This document shows positions 49,151-63,300 of a DNA stretch of 64,000 nucleotides, piece by piece. Source of the DNA: Auanema rhodensis (lineage: Eukaryota > Nematoda > Chromadorea > Rhabditida > Rhabditidae); NCBI GenBank assembly GCA_964057225.1, contig OZ059895.1:5084001-5148000 (forward strand), given 5' to 3'. The notes below the pieces were generated by a model. The model had not been told where the DNA came from and searched no databases. It saw only the letters and a program-made list of their open reading frames with translations. Position numbers and translations under genes: made by a program. Position 1 is the first letter of the stretch; each line of letters starts with the position of its first letter.

Positions 49151-50293
49151 ATGTCAGAGACACTTTTCGGTAATTGTATATACGTTATTGAATCTGAAAA
49201 CTTTGTTATTCCTTTGAAGGCTAGGCTTCCATCGCCCGAGCTTAGAGAGGTTTTAAACAAATGGAAGGGAGGCAATGTATCTCTTGTTGGTGATGGCCCA
49301 GTTCATCGAATGGTACTTGATAGGCCGGATAAATTTAACTGCATATCTGGAGAAATGGCTTTGAAGATGGGTGCTGTTGTTAACGTTTGCTGCTGTTAGA
49401 TCATACTCGAATAGTCTATGCACTTTCTAGAATCTTCCAAATTTACTACCAAACTCAAGCATTGTTGTTGTTGAAGGTTTAGGTAAATCGTTTTGCAGTG
49501 GAGCTGAACTAGGCATGATCGACCAGGTTTTGAACGGGATTCACTAAAATCACAATAGATAATGCCACTTGCAGCTTAGCACATCTGAAATGGGATCACA
49601 TCTTTATGCATACATGTCTTCAGTGTTACGAGAATTGCACCAATCTCCACAAATAGTAATAGGAAAGCTTCATGGTCATTGTTTGGGAGGTGGAACTGAA
49701 ATTGCAAATGCTTGTGACTTGAGAATTGCTCATAAAAATGTGAAGGTAACTAATTATTCAATGAGATTCTGAGAACTCTGCATTTCTTTTTAGATTGGCT
49801 TTATTTACACGAAAATTGGAATCACTCCTTCGTGGGGCGGAGCTTTATGGCTTGCTGATATTGTTGGTCGATCAACAGCATTAAAACTCATGGCTAAAGC
49901 TGAAATAATTGGTTTTTTGATTCAAAAAATATAATTTTCATGAATTCTCATTTCAGATGCGGAAGAAGCAAAACGCATTGGATACGTAAATGAAATTTAT
50001 GAAACTGAAGAGGAAGCTGAGGTATGAATTGATTTACTATGTTCATTGATCAGATATTTGAATTTGTTTAGGAAATTATAAAGTCTTATACACATTCATA
50101 TCCATACGTGACCAGAGCTCAGAAAAGTATGTTATTTGCGGTCAAATGTGGATTTGAAAAAGAAGATGGTTTGTTGAAAATTGAATAAAGTTTAATAAGG
50201 ATTCAATAATTCTTTAGAGGTTATACGATCTGTTTGGGGTGGTGAAGCACAAACTAAGGTATTTGAAGCAATTCGAAATAAAGGAAAGAAATG
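49151..50293 (+). CDS. ECHDC1: ethylmalonyl-CoA decarboxylase-like enoyl-CoA hydratase family protein
   Basis: ECHDC1 removes ethylmalonyl-CoA, a side product of acetyl-CoA carboxylase, as a metabolite-proofreading enzyme. About seven exons give roughly 290 residues with a crotonase fold. Motifs in order are GPVHRMVLDRPDKFNCISGEM, GKSFCSGAEL and HGHCLGGGTEIANACDLRIA (the two oxyanion-hole loops), IGITPSWGGALWLADIVG, and near the end VWGGEAQTKVFEAIRNKGKK. The SWGG and VWGG positions and the final KKGK-like tail agree with human ECHDC1 (IPSWGG, VWGGPANLEAIAKKGK) better than with other crotonases. The N-terminus is uncertain: the frame is open back to 49007, and a GT-AG pair near 49170-49220 could be an intron but breaks frame. 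Confidence 0.82.
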
Positions 50294-51098
50294 AGGTGAA
50301 TCCTGCTTCTGATTCAGTGGAAGAAATCATATTTTTACTTTTATTTGGGTGTTTTTGATATATTTTGACGATAAGTTAGGTTATTTCTTATTTTATATTT
50401 ATATTATATTCAAATTATATTTTACTTTTGCTCTATTTGATACGAGTATATTTGTATTTAGCTCAGTTTTGCGGTTGAAAAATAAATAAAAAATAGCTTT
50501 TATTACTTGATTAATATAATTTATAAAATACAAACAATTATTACATATAAAATAAAAAACATAATATTAATAATTTAGGATTATAAAATTAAAATAAAAA
50601 AAGAAAGAATAAAGACGAAAGAAATAATATTGGTATGTTTGGGAGGATATTTTGCAATGAATTAACAAAGTGATATCGAGACAATGTAGGATCAAATCTC
50701 AGAATTTAACAACGACGACAATCGATCAAATTCTGAAAACAGCATTCAATAAAGAACAAGAGAGATAGAATACAAATAAATATGTTTAAAAATGGTTAAA
50801 TTAGTTATACATATGTGTATATACTCCCTTGTTATATACATATTTACAGTCCTAATATTCTTCCTTCTTGTAATTCGGAATATTTTGTATATTGTTTGTG
50901 ACAAAGCTTGATCTATTGCAATGAGCATGAGTGCATCATTTGTCCTGCTCCTACTTCGTTCTTAAATACATTAATTATTATATTTCTTCATTATTTTTGA
51001 TTAGAAATATGTGAAATATTGTAATCACCTTTGAAGTTCTGGTAATACTTGTCGTCATTGCTCTTGATTTCAATTTAATTCGTACTTTGTGCCTGAAC
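50294..51098. other. convergent intergenic region
   Basis: Between ECHDC1 (plus) and the large minus-strand gene. AT-rich 3' flanks, with no gene or clear repeat. Confidence 0.5.
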
Positions 51099-54000
51099 TC
51101 AAGAGTATTCTATCTTCTCGATTTTGAGGGAATTGTCGTCAAAACATTTCGTATAATCAGTCCACATCATGTATCCATTACTTCTAAATATCCTGTAATA
51201 TAAAGAAATAATTGAAGTAAACATATTGCTGATTATACTTCTGTGTTTCACTAGAATGCAGAGTATGGGCTACATCTTTTGTCAATACTTTATAAATAAA
51301 TTCGATTCTTCTAAAAATAAGTTATTATTTTCCTTTATTTTCAGATGTTTTGTGGTTTTTTTGGCACAAATAAACTCACACTGTTAGATTTTTTAGGTAC
51401 TCATTAAAATCATAAACATCATAAGACACTGAATTTAGAAAGATATGAAAACCGTAAAATAAATCTTCTTCGGTTTTTGCTGGAGTTGGATTTTTCTAAA
51501 GTTTAGTTATAAGAGGGTTGAAATGAGATAAACTTACAGTCGTTTGTGGTGTATTATGTATTGCAATTATTTCTTTCCATAAATAATACAATTGTAGATC
51601 AAAGTCAATGTCTACCCAAGGATTATTTGTTTCTTTTTCAGAGTTAACGTTGGGAAATAGCTCAGTAGCTGCATATCCCAACGAAAGTTTGCAAATGTTC
51701 TTAGGCATAATTTCTGTTACTGGAATCATTCTTTGGAAGAATTTCGTTCCATCGATTTCATAAAGTTCATGTAATCTTTGTTTCACATGACAAACTTTTG
51801 GGTATGCTTGTTCATATAATTGGATTAATATCTGAATTAAGAAATTTTGATTAAATTTGAATTCAAAAGAAACTTACATTCCGAGGAATTTTACTGGTTT
51901 CTGAATTTGTTTCAACTCTCATTAAAACTCTGAAAGATATGCCATAGTAATGAAATATATTTCTTAGCATGTAAGTAATTCAAGAATTAAAACTTACTTA
52001 ACATGTTCCCAAGTTGCAAATAGTCGAAATAGGTTTAAACGTAATTCAAACGGAAGTGGCAGTTTATTGGTGCTTTTTTTATTTTTATTTGAACCTTTCT
52101 GAAAGAAAAACTATAATTATGAATTAATAACCTTGAGAGATAAGTTATAAAGTACTAGCAAACATAGTTTTAAGAAAATGATTATGATTTTTAATATTAT
52201 TTCAAACATATTAAGCTTACTTCTGGCAGATCAGCATTGTCGTCGTCTTCACTATTATAATTTTCGTCTAATATGTTGTAGTCCACTAAAAGAAATTCAA
52301 TATAAGTGATAAAAACATTAATTAAAGCTAACTCATTCTTACTGAATCAATTTTCATCAGAAAAGCAAAATTTATAAATTTTACTAGGTTTTTGAGACAT
52401 CTTTCGAATATGAATTTCAGTTTTGAAGAAGGATATATACTAGAATCTCTTTTGCTGTGTGACGCTTTAAACACCTGATTGAAAAGCTATAAAAAAATTA
52501 TATGTTTTATAATATTTACAAGATTATACTTACATCAAACGCTACTACCGGTACTGTTAGTTTCGTTTCGTCGTCATCTTCGAAATTAGATGAAGAATTA
52601 TGAATGAAAAGCATATGTGTTTCTAATAGTCGCAATAATTCAATCAAATATACATTATAAAAGTATTCTGCCCTTATAATCGTATTCTCTCCTTTAGCTA
52701 AAGAGTCCACATTTCGGAAATCGTGACGTCGAATCTTAGGTGTTTCACGAAGTATTTTGAAAAATTCGCTGCATCCAGTTATTGTTTTCTTAATAATTTC
52801 AGTCTCAGTATTTGTTTCTGAGCTTTGAACTGAACAGTTGAGATGTGCAAGGAATGCTTTGAACGTTTTGTGGAAATCAGCTATAAACAATGCTGTTGAT
52901 AATTTTTGAATATGTCCAGGAGTATTTTTAGAAAGATCATTTTGACGTATTAAACTGTGCAAAATTGAAGAATGACTATTCTGAATATTTTCCAGAAATG
53001 CCGCACGAATATATGAGTTTTGTACTTTATCACGTACACCGTTGTTAACAGGACTTGCCGGAGTAGAGTTAGGCTCAGCTTTGATATAATAATACAGTTC
53101 TGACATTTTCTCTTGAAAGGTGTTTACAGCATTCTCATAGCCTGCTTTGATATTAGGTAGTTCTTCAAGCTTCAAATTTTTGCTTTCAATGTCACAAGTT
53201 ATAAAAAGTAGTTCATCCCAGAAATTTTCCAATTCCGAAGATTCATATTCAGATATCTTCATTGTTAGCACTAAAATTCCTGATTCTTCAGTAATCTTCA
53301 GTTGTCCTTCAGCTTTTAATTTCGTTCCTACGTAATAAGCTTTAACGTAGTTCCGGTTTAATATATCAAACACTGCTTCTTCAATAAGTTCTGGAGTTAA
53401 AGACAGTGAATAGTCAATCGGTAGTAAAAAGTCGATGTTGAAGCCATAGGTACAAACTTCTCCATAGACATAAAGCCTAAACACTGTCTTTTCTTGATTT
53501 AATGATTTGATGATGTTGAATATGTGCAATCTGACATCAGAACACACTGGAATCCAGGCAACCGGAGATGTTGGTAAATCTATGACTTCAGATCTAACAC
53601 CACAAGACACTGGAAACCGAATATTCGTTGATTGAACATCCGGGACTCTATGGCCGCTAGCTTGGGAAGCTATCATATTTGGTACAGGAGAGGGCAATGA
53701 AGATCCTACGCTTGACGCTTGAACTTGAGCAACTCCAGAGATGGGAATTTGATTAAATCTTGATGTTGTAATATTTTCTTGATGATACGAAGAAGCACAA
53801 ATGTTTGTTGGATGAGCTGCTATCTTTGGTGGAATATAGAAAACACCTGGTTGCCCAATTGTTGAAGCATGTCGATCAGGAACTGTTAGAGCGGAACGTG
53901 GATTGTTATTGCTCGAAACTTTTGAAACTTCTGTGGGAGTGGCAGCAGTCATCTGTTTTAAGACTTCCTGAAATAAGAAGTTAATTTAACTAATATGATA

Positions 54001-57000
54001 TATCTTACATTGTTTGTAGAATCCTTTTCACTTTCCTCAATGGTTTGCCTTTGTGATTGATTGTCATTTTCTTCCAAACTTTCGATCTCTGATATATCAA
54101 TGTATAAAGCATCATCAATAGATGAAGCGTCATCATTGTCTGCTTCTTTGTTATCATCAGTAGGATAGTTGAGAGATTCGGCAATAGGTTCAGATTCTAA
54201 TTCATTTTCAACGAAATTAGGCTCAGTAGGAGTAATTGAAGCAGGAGAAGACTGCATTGAACAAACAGTTTCATTGGCACAAGCTCTCACTCTCTTAACT
54301 AACGATTCCGATGATATGTATTCTGAAAAATGAAAAAATTACGTCTATGAATGAAAAAATCTCAAACTTTGTTCCCATTCACTGATTTGATACAACTTAG
54401 AAAACATATTAATCGGGAAACAATCGAAAAACTGTTTCGGAGAAAGTCGAGAATTTGGTTGAGGAATGAGCGACTTGATTCGTAGTTTTCTTATTTCATA
54501 CGAAATATGTTCATGAGATTTGAGCAAATGAGCATTTAATCGTTGTACTAACATGAAGCCAGAACTGAGAACATTTTCTTCAGCAATGAAGCTATCTCTC
54601 AATGTATTTCGTCCAAAACGTCTTAATATAAAAAAAAATTAAAATTAGAAAATAATTTAGTTATAAAAAAGAATTTTTATAACTTTTATAAGATATAATA
54701 TATTACTTTGATCTGGTATTCATCTCTTTTTGTTGTTGTTGAATCCATTTTTCATTGTAAATATGTATTTGTTGACGATTAAGAATTATATAGTGAGAAA
54801 GAATTTGGAGAAGTTCAATCATATAGTCATCTTCATAACCATTTTGAGCATAAGTTTCAGCTGTTTCATATAAATATTTGGCGAGTTTCAACAAAGATTT
54901 ACTACGATAATCAAAACTTTCTAAATATATAATTAAAATTATTTTATAAATATATATATAAACTTACGAAAAAGATCAAATTCTTGTTCAGTTTGAGGTC
55001 TAACTTCAAAATGAACATTTTTATTTGTTTCAATAACTAAAATATTAAAATATAATTTCAAATAATATTAATTATAACTTGCCTGGTTTTATTTTTTCCA
55101 TATCTTCATTTGAAATATAAAGATGTTTTAAAAAGAATGTTGTTATAAGTTGTAATAATTGATGTCTTTGCTCTGATGTAGATTGAACAAGAACAGTACT
55201 TAATATTATTTTTAATTGACTTCCTTGTGCAAATACATGTTCAAGATCTTCATCCATTTCCAAATCAAGTATTGAACCTTTTTTACTTTTATTACAACGT
55301 GCTTAAAATAATTTTTTTAAAATTATATTAATATTAAAAATAAAGATTAGTAGATTTATACTATATATACCTGAACGTTTTCTAAATCCTGATGCACTTA
55401 TTATAAATTTAGCAATTTGAGGCAGTTCCAGATGAAAACAATTGTATTTTCGCTAAAAAAATAATTTTTTATTATAAAAATATTTAATATAATTACCTCA
55501 AATGCCATTTCTGGACAATATGATGCTCTATCTATGAGCTTGTATAGGATCATTTGGTCGTCATCTTTCTCAAGTTCAAGCATGTTGTTTGAAATATTCA
55601 CATAATCAAGATCAGCATGTTCTGATTTGATAGCAGAAAATTGAAATTTGCATTTCTTATTTCCATATAATAAATTATGGAAATCTTTCATCTTATCTTC
55701 ATCTTTCATATCAGAATTGATTCTCAGAAGTTGGAAATATTTCTTTAATACTTCTATAAAAATAAAATTTTAATCATTTATTTTTTTTTTAATTCCTTAC
55801 CATCTTGTTGATATTTATCACTTTCTGTTATTTCTTTATTATTTATATAATTATTTAAATGATCCAATTCTGATGGACTTGGTTCAGGAACTAATATTCC
55901 AATATTCAGAAACTTTTCAATAACATAAGGATTTTTTAGAATTGCATGTTTTGCAAGTTTCACAGGATCAAGTACACTGCTGAAATCTCCCTGAAAATAA
56001 GATTATCAAATAATTAAAAATATAAAAAAATATATTTACTTACAATCATCAATTTATATGGAATATCATATGAATCTTTTTTAAAGAAACGAACTAAGAT
56101 ATTCATTTCATCCATAGTCTAAATTATATTTTTAATATCAAAATTATTTTTATTCATATCATTATACTTACCAATTTGTCTACGTATTGCATATTCTTTT
56201 TTTCTTCTTTTGGTTCTTCCTTTAAATAAAAATTATTTTTTTATTCAAAACTTTCAAAGTTTTTGAATTCTTTAATTCAAATCGTTTTTCAAAATTTTTT
56301 CTTACCTTTAAGTTTTCCGATTCTTTTTTTAAACTGGATATTACTTCGTCAATACTTGATATCATGCCGTACATTGTGGATTTTCTTTTGACAAATTCAT
56401 AATCATTCCAGAATTTCAACTGTTTGATTAGTAAAATCTATACAAAAATTTAAATATTAATTTAAATTTAATGTTAAACAATTGAAAACTTACTCCTGTT
56501 CCCATTGGAATCATTTTTTCAGTGTCATCAGTCAACAAAACTTTGTAAACTATGCAACGACCACAAGAATCAACATCCAATATTTCTTTTACCTAAATAT
56601 TATAAGAAATTATTAAGTAATCTTTTGAATTTATTAAGTCTTACTTGATCAAAATTAGTAAAATCGATGTCGATATCAAGAGTAGTTCCCTAAAAATTAT
56701 AAATAAATAATAAATATTTTATTTCTTTCTATATATACCGATGATTCATCGTCTGAGCCGACATCACAAATTTCAATTTTGGTTCTATTGATGTAAGCAG
56801 TTAAGTTCAATGTCATTTTGCGATCAATTGAATCAGATGCTAAAGACATTCTGATCCAATAGTTAGTTGCCATACTGTATGCTTGCTAATAATAATTATT
56901 ATTATAAATTATTTATATATTTCAAGTTATACCACACAATTCGCATATTCCCAGCTTTTAGAACATCCCATCCATTGAACATTGTAAATTAATTTATCAT

Positions 57001-57141
57001 CTTCCGGTATTACATTTTCAATTCCCATTATCTAAATTATATATATATACAAGTATATATGTATATATATAAGTTAATATCTTAACATACCGGATAATAT
57101 GAGCTTTCTACATCTCTGGTTGTAACTACCAGATGAACCAT
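51099..57141 (-). CDS. very large protein of unknown family (about 1,550 residues)
   Basis: About 25 minus-strand exons with small introns join in one frame from MVHLVVTTRDVES at 57141 to a TGA at 51099-51101. The largest exon is about 1.4 kb (52534-53967). The N-terminal third looks folded and mixed alpha/beta: YNVQWMGCSKSWEYANC, TYINRTK-like strands, DSCGRCIVYKVLL. The next third is largely helical and charged, with a Lys/Glu-rich segment and repeated Leu-rich helices. A disordered Ser/Pro/Thr stretch with acidic runs sits at about residues 690-900, then a second folded region (VFRLYVYGEVCTYGFNIDF onward). Helical segments follow to the C-terminus. No signal peptide, membrane segment, kinase, zinc-finger or nuclease motif is visible. 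I do not recognise the family; a scaffold role is only a guess. It may be two adjacent genes, but every join tested keeps frame. Confidence 0.7.
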
Positions 57142-57957
57142 TGTTGAAACAGTTCACTTAAATCAAGTATTATTTCCAAATTTTATTTTATAAAATAATT
57201 ATTTTAAATTTAAATTATTATTTAATTCTAAATAATAAAAAAAAGATCTGCAGGATATCAAATATTTTCTTAGTTGGATATTTGATAAAATTATTATTTT
57301 TCATAATTTATTATAATATTTAATTAATTTTTAAATAAAAAATACTGTAAATACCTGTTGTAAAAGATCAGAATCTCCAAATTTGAGACGGTTAAACTTC
57401 TATTTATCAATATTGATGTTTTAAAATTGATATAAAAAAGTTTTTTATGGTTTTAAGCCTGAAATAAAAATTAAATTTCATCATAATAAAACATATTTGG
57501 ATATATATTTAAATATTAAATTACTGTAATTAAACAGATTATTATTAAATGAAAATAATATTTTTTAATTTGATTATGAAATTATATATAAACTACATCG
57601 TTTTTTTTTACAAAAAAAAGATAAGAAGAAGAGACTAAATCAACTATATAACAACAATAAAGAAATAATTAATATTTACAAAATTTAAATTATAAAGGCA
57701 AGTTATATGACATAATTATAATAAAATGAAAAAAAAAAACATTTGACTAATGATAATGACATAGTTCATAGATGATAATACTTTTCTGAGATACATTGAA
57801 AAGACCATTTAAAGATTCAAAGAGACTAGTTGTTGATATTAACGAAAATTCTTGAAAGAAAAAAAAGAACAAGGGATAGAAGAAAGAGAAAAGTAAAATG
57901 CTGCCGTAGCACATGGAAATGCCATCTGAGGGTCAACTGAATGCTTTATACCGAAAT

Positions 57958-57996
57958 AAATGGGCGGAGCTTCAAGCTAAATTCAAATGGGCGGAG
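57958..57996 (+). promoter_or_regulatory. paired GC-box-like direct repeat
   Basis: AAATGGGCGGAG occurs twice, 27 bases apart start to start, in a local GC-richer patch of an AT-rich region. GGGCGG is the core of SP/KLF binding sites, so a promoter role for a neighbouring minus-strand gene is plausible. Confidence 0.35.
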
Positions 57997-58606
57997 ATTA
58001 GTAATGAGTTGACATTACATTCAAATCCTGGTGATATCAGGTAATTAAAGGATTAAGTCATATGATATTGACTATAATATAATAGTTAATGAGATAGATC
58101 AAAGATGAGATCAATCCCTTGGAGTAATCCAGCAAAATAAGTGAAAACCCCTTCGTATCATTTAAGTAATATAGAAATAAAAGCTCGCAAATTCAAATAG
58201 CATATGATTTATGACAAAAATTAATTTTTTGAACTTAATTTGTTTAATTTCAAAATAATTATGACTAAAGGAATTATATATGGAAATTGATAAATTATTA
58301 TTTATGAAAATAAAAAGTAGAAGTTTAAGATATAATTCAATTTCTTTTTTTTTAATAAAAACTAATGTTTTATTAATTATTATGTTTATATTTTGAATAA
58401 AAAAAAAAGAAATTTCTTTCTTTTTTAAATTTTTTTCCAAAAGAGCAAGTTTTAATTTTAAAAAAAAGTTCATATGATATGTGATGGTGAAGTTGTAAAT
58501 AGAAACAACAAACATAGATTTTTACTGCAAAATGTTGTGTTTTTCTGAATTGGAATAATTTTTTTTTAAAGAAAAAGTTTGAAAGAACGAAGAATATGAT
58601 GATGAT

Positions 58607-58670
58607 ACATACATACATACATAGTATATGTATATTTGTATTTAAGATAAAACAACAACAACAACAACAA
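58607..58670. repeat. short ATAC and CAA microsatellites
   Basis: An ATAC run at 58607-58620 and a CAA run at 58651-58670, separated by AT-rich sequence. Confidence 0.85.
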
Positions 58671-59050
58671 TGTAGAATAGACTTCTTTTTTTTTTTTAAA
58701 AAAACTTTTAAAATTACTTATTATAATCAAAGTTATGATTACAGTATATTTTCTATTTTGTTTTATAAAAATTCTAATTATAAGCATTGTTGGTAAGTGA
58801 ATAGGATAGAAAAGGTAAAAGATTTGTGTGTTACCTAGTAACAGGAATGAATAATTGCTTCATCAAAAGGAATTAATTCCAATGATATTGGAAAGATGAG
58901 AAGATATTTCTAATAAAAATTTTGAAAAATTTTTAGAAGATGAATGTTTGGAAATAAATTCGAGGAATGAATCAAAGCAGTTCGTCATATGGAAAAATAT
59001 TTTTTCAGATATTATGCTCTGCACTTTTCGTCTTTAATATTTTCTGTGTT

Positions 59051-60346
59051 TTATGGCTTTTCCATTTCTTCAAGCTCTTCGCTATGCTTAGAGCTTTCTA
59101 ACTCATCATTCTGTTCTGATTCTTCGTGTTCTCCGGCATCTTCATATTTTTCCGTCTCATCTGGCTCTTCCGATGTGTCATGGGATGTTGTGTTTTCAGC
59201 AATAGGTTGTGATTCCTCATCGGGCAGTTCCGAAATTTCCAAATCTTTGTAGGATGTTGTAATCTTTGGATTTTTGATTATAACATCATTTCCAAGAGCT
59301 TCAACATCAGGATCGAGATTTTCATAGATATTTAAGCCAATTGTTCGTCTGAGTAGGCGAATTCCATTCATAAGAAGGGGAAACATTACATCAAAGCAGA
59401 CAACCTTTGATGGAAAAGGTAATACTGATTTGGACATGAAAGCATTGTAGATGTATTGAGCAATACCAATACAATACGGTATTAATATGTGAAGAAACCT
59501 GTTGACAAATCGAATAATTTCAGGCATATCTTCAACCTGAAATGATAAACAAATCAGCTTAACTATTAAAGTTTGAAATGTTCAACATACTTTCAACTTT
59601 TTCAAGTAAATCCAGCGAAGCTCGTTTGGTGTATTTTCAATTTTGCACAATAACCAGATACGTTGTCCCATACGACGAATGTCCATTACAGTTTCAATCT
59701 ATAATATATTTAATATGATTGTGTTATGATTGAATATATTTACTTTAGGACGTGTAATAACATATTCCGTTTGTAATTTTAGCTGAAATTCTGGAGTTTG
59801 AGCTTCTTCTTCAAGCCTGCTGATCAATACTGCACATCTTCTTTGAACCATTTCAAATACAAAATGCTCACGCATTTCAAGTGCTGAGTTACCAAACCAA
59901 AACCCCCAAAAATCGTCGATTTTTTCCGAACAATTCTAAAAATATTTGAATGAGTCATTCTTTTTCTTATTTTTTCATAATACTCACACATTCTTCTTCA
60001 GAGATGTAAGAGTTTTCAAGATGGGAATATCCTCTCCAGCTTACTTGATATGAGATCTTACCATCAGTAATTCGACAGTCAATAACCCGTTCAACCTAAA
60101 TAAGAACATATTTGGTATTAAACATTTATGAAATTCATCTATTACCTCATAATGACCGAGGCCATCTTCATCAATGAGTACGAGATTAGTTAGTGGCAAA
60201 TGTGTTGATGTTGTTACTGCCGTTGAAGTCTCCTCTCGTGTTCGTTTCACCGTTCTTGTTCCTGGTGATTGTCTTTGCCTCTGACGACGTCGCTTTAATA
60301 CGGTAGATACTATAGAGTCATCGTCATCCTTAGCTCTAGGAGTCAT
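59051..60346 (-). CDS. chromodomain protein
   Basis: About five exons give roughly 380 residues. After a basic, Arg/Gln/Ser/Thr-rich start comes a chromodomain at about residues 65-115: HYEVERVIDCRITDGK, SYQVSWRGYSHLENSY, then CSEKIDDFW. The aromatic-cage Tyr, Trp and Tyr are present, so binding to methylated lysine on histone H3 is plausible, although the usual NTWEP is replaced by NSYIS. The middle is helical with aromatic residues and includes a hydrophobic stretch (HILIPYCIGIAQYIYNAFM), unusual for a chromatin protein. The C-terminus is strongly acidic and Ser-rich. The C. elegans cec genes are the nearest kind of protein I can name. The start is the first ATG of the exon, and the exon 1 end (60146) fits the conserved YEV. 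Confidence 0.8.
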
Positions 60347-63300
60347 CTAAAATAAACTTTTATTGTAAAAAGGATATTGAAAGGATATTTGATTAAAATT
60401 GGAAAATCTAATTTTAAAAATAGTTTCTCTCTTCCTCTTAATACCGTAATCTCTCACTTCACTTTTAGGAAAACAGAGATGTTGAATGAAACAAAAAGAT
60501 GAGAAATGGTAGTTATCTGTTCATGTGTAAATGGTAAAAGGCAATTTTTTCTGTTTGGAAAACTCGAAAACTGTTCTGACTCATGAACATAGACAAAAGA
60601 AATTGTAATGGCCTTCTGATAGTTGGGGTTCCAAAATTTATGAGACCAAAGAGAAATGGTGAGGAAGCAGAATAAAAACATTCGTAACCGATGTTGGTAG
60701 CAGAATGTTCTTCTCTTTTTTTTTGTTAATTTTCGGCTATGAGAGAACGAATAGATGTTAAGACTGCAATTGTTTGTGGCTCAATTGCTGTATGAGGTTG
60801 TGAACTATTGAAAAGAAAGAAATAACCAGCTGATAGAAGAATTAGAAGTAAAGATTCAAAAAGAACAAAAAATTAAAAGAGAGAAAGAGAGAATAAAAGA
60901 AAAAAAGATGGAAGAAAGGTTGAGATGAGCGATTGGCGGTTAATATGGAGTGCAGATGTTGGGAAGGATTTTGAGAAAACCCTGACGCACAGATTGCGGT
61001 CTTGTTTCGCAATAGGAGAAGAGAAAAGTAAAAGATTCGATTGAACATGTAAGAAATTGAATGAGAAAAATAAAAAAAAAGATGAAGGGGAGGTAAAGGA
61101 GGAGAAGTAAAGAAGAGTAATGAGGAGGGAAAAGTGTAGTTGATGAAAAAGAAAGAGATAAAGGACACAAGAGACGAATCATGTTTGATGACAAATCTTT
61201 GGTTATGAGTTGTTTTATACTGACTTATTAGCTTCTACTTAACTTCAATGTTATGTCTAAAAGTATATAAAGTGTGGTTGAAGTGGAGTACCAAAAATGG
61301 TATGCGAAATGATCAAAACTGAGATGAGAGGCTCAATCCAAAAGGGGGGGGGGACTCGAAGAGGCCACCACATGTGAGAAGAGTGCTCACATTATGTCAA
61401 AAGGGTAATTACGTAATAGCGTCAAATGGTTCAATAAATATGAATTGCCCGATGAAACGAAGCTGTATTGGTGGTCTGACATAGCTTTCTTCAAAAAAGA
61501 ACGAATGAGTTTTTAGAAGGCACGGAGTAGAGAAAGCAGTTGAGTTTGAATGTAAGAAGATGGCAAATCAAAGCCAGGTATATGCGAGAACGACTATAGC
61601 AAAACAAGTAGAGAAGTTCTAACTTGTTCTTCCTGCTTCTTCAGTGTTTGATCTTTTCATATAACCATAACAGGTAGAATGTTATTATATGACTTGAGCT
61701 CTTTGATTTTGAATAAAAAAAAAGTTGAAAAGAATCAAATTACATATTCCTTTCCAAAACATTAAATAAACTAGATAGAAAAGAATTCCATTAATAAAAA
61801 AAAATTTTCATTCACTAAAGATTTTTATTTTTTTAATATTTAAATATTCATAATTAAAATAAAATATTATATTTATCTTTTAATATAATATATGTATATT
61901 ATACAGTAATTCTATATTTTTGTTTATATGATTAAATCTTTTAAAATTTGAGAGATAATTCTTCATATTTTTGGTGTCATCTATCACACATCTGTACTCT
62001 TAATGACCACAAAAATAATTTTTTTTAATATATTAGTTGAATTTCTGTAATTTTTAACTTTCTTTTATCTATAAAACGTATAAGTAGATGAAAGAACACG
62101 GGAATATTGAAGAAACATAAGAGAGAGAGAGAGAGAACGATGTCTCAATCAACCCCCTAATATGAAAATTTTTTGCAAAAGTTTGTTTTCTTCATAATAA
62201 TAAATATAATTTGTTCATAAAACTAATAATATGTTGATAAGATGAAGCTAAGATTGCTCAATGGTCGTAAGATAGGTAGTCTCAGTGGAAATATCGTGGT
62301 CTACAGGGATTTATTCAATTTCCATCAATGAAAATACTAAATGAAGAAGGAATTATTTTTTTTTTATTGAGAAAAAAAGAAAATTTTTTTGAAAATAAAA
62401 TGAAAAATTATAGATTATAGCTATAGATAGATATATTATTTGTAAGTATATGGTTAATAAAAGTTATTATTAATTATTCTCTGTTAATTTCCTTTTTGGT
62501 AAATTGAGTTGGATTTCGTGATCAGAGAGCTTTTATCTTATATTATACATTCTACTCATAGAGTTTTCATCGTGTGAGGGTAGGAAATGACATAAGGAAA
62601 TAGGTATACGAAAGGGGAGGAGGTACGATAATGACCCAGCTTAGGATATGAAGAGAGAGAGAGAGGGGAATGAGATAGGAGGAACGATGAGGATTAGAGG
62701 ACAACGGAGATGAAAAAGGAAGATTGGGAAATACAGAAAAAGGAAAACTGAAAGATATAGAGAGAAAGGGATTGAAACTAGAATGCAATTCATTTTCAAA
62801 GTAAATGAAGTCCAGCATTCTAGTCTTATGAACATCTCTTAGGCTGCTCCACATTACTCTTATACAGCAGATTTCGTCCAGAAACTTCATGATAACGTTG
62901 TATAAGCCAAGCGCAGAAAATAGCAAATGAATACGATTTTACTTTAAACTAACAAACCAAACTTATTTGATTCATGAGTAATCCCTTCTATAGTTCAATC
63001 TCCTTCCTCTTCACACTCACTTTCTCTCTCATTCAGGTCTTCTCATCATTCGGCTATTTCCAAGGCATTGCATAAAGGAAATAAAGCACAGAATAAGCTC
63101 ATTACTAAAAGGAAGAGATGTCAGTAACGAACATTGAAGCAATGAAAGATTCATTTTGACGTCGCTATATTCCTTTAGAATTAAAAAGAATATTATTTGA
63201 ACTTGTGAATCTCAATAGGCTCCTGAGTTCCGGCGGTAGCTTGTATATATAGCTTTGAAATAGCTATACATTCATATTATTCTTCATCAAACTAATTTTA

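Larger units (their letters stand above)
57142..59050. other. intergenic region upstream of the large unknown gene
   Basis: Very AT-rich. At 57958-57969 and 57985-57996 there are two copies of AAATGGGCGGAG, GC-box-like, about 820 bases upstream of the large gene. Simple repeats lie at 58607-58620 (ATAC) and 58651-58670 (CAA). Hydrophobic open frames at 58.2-58.8 kb are from T-rich sequence. No gene supported. Confidence 0.5.

Noticed and set aside
58162-58796. Several Phe/Lys/Ile-rich open frames on both strands
   Set aside because: Translation of A/T homopolymer runs.
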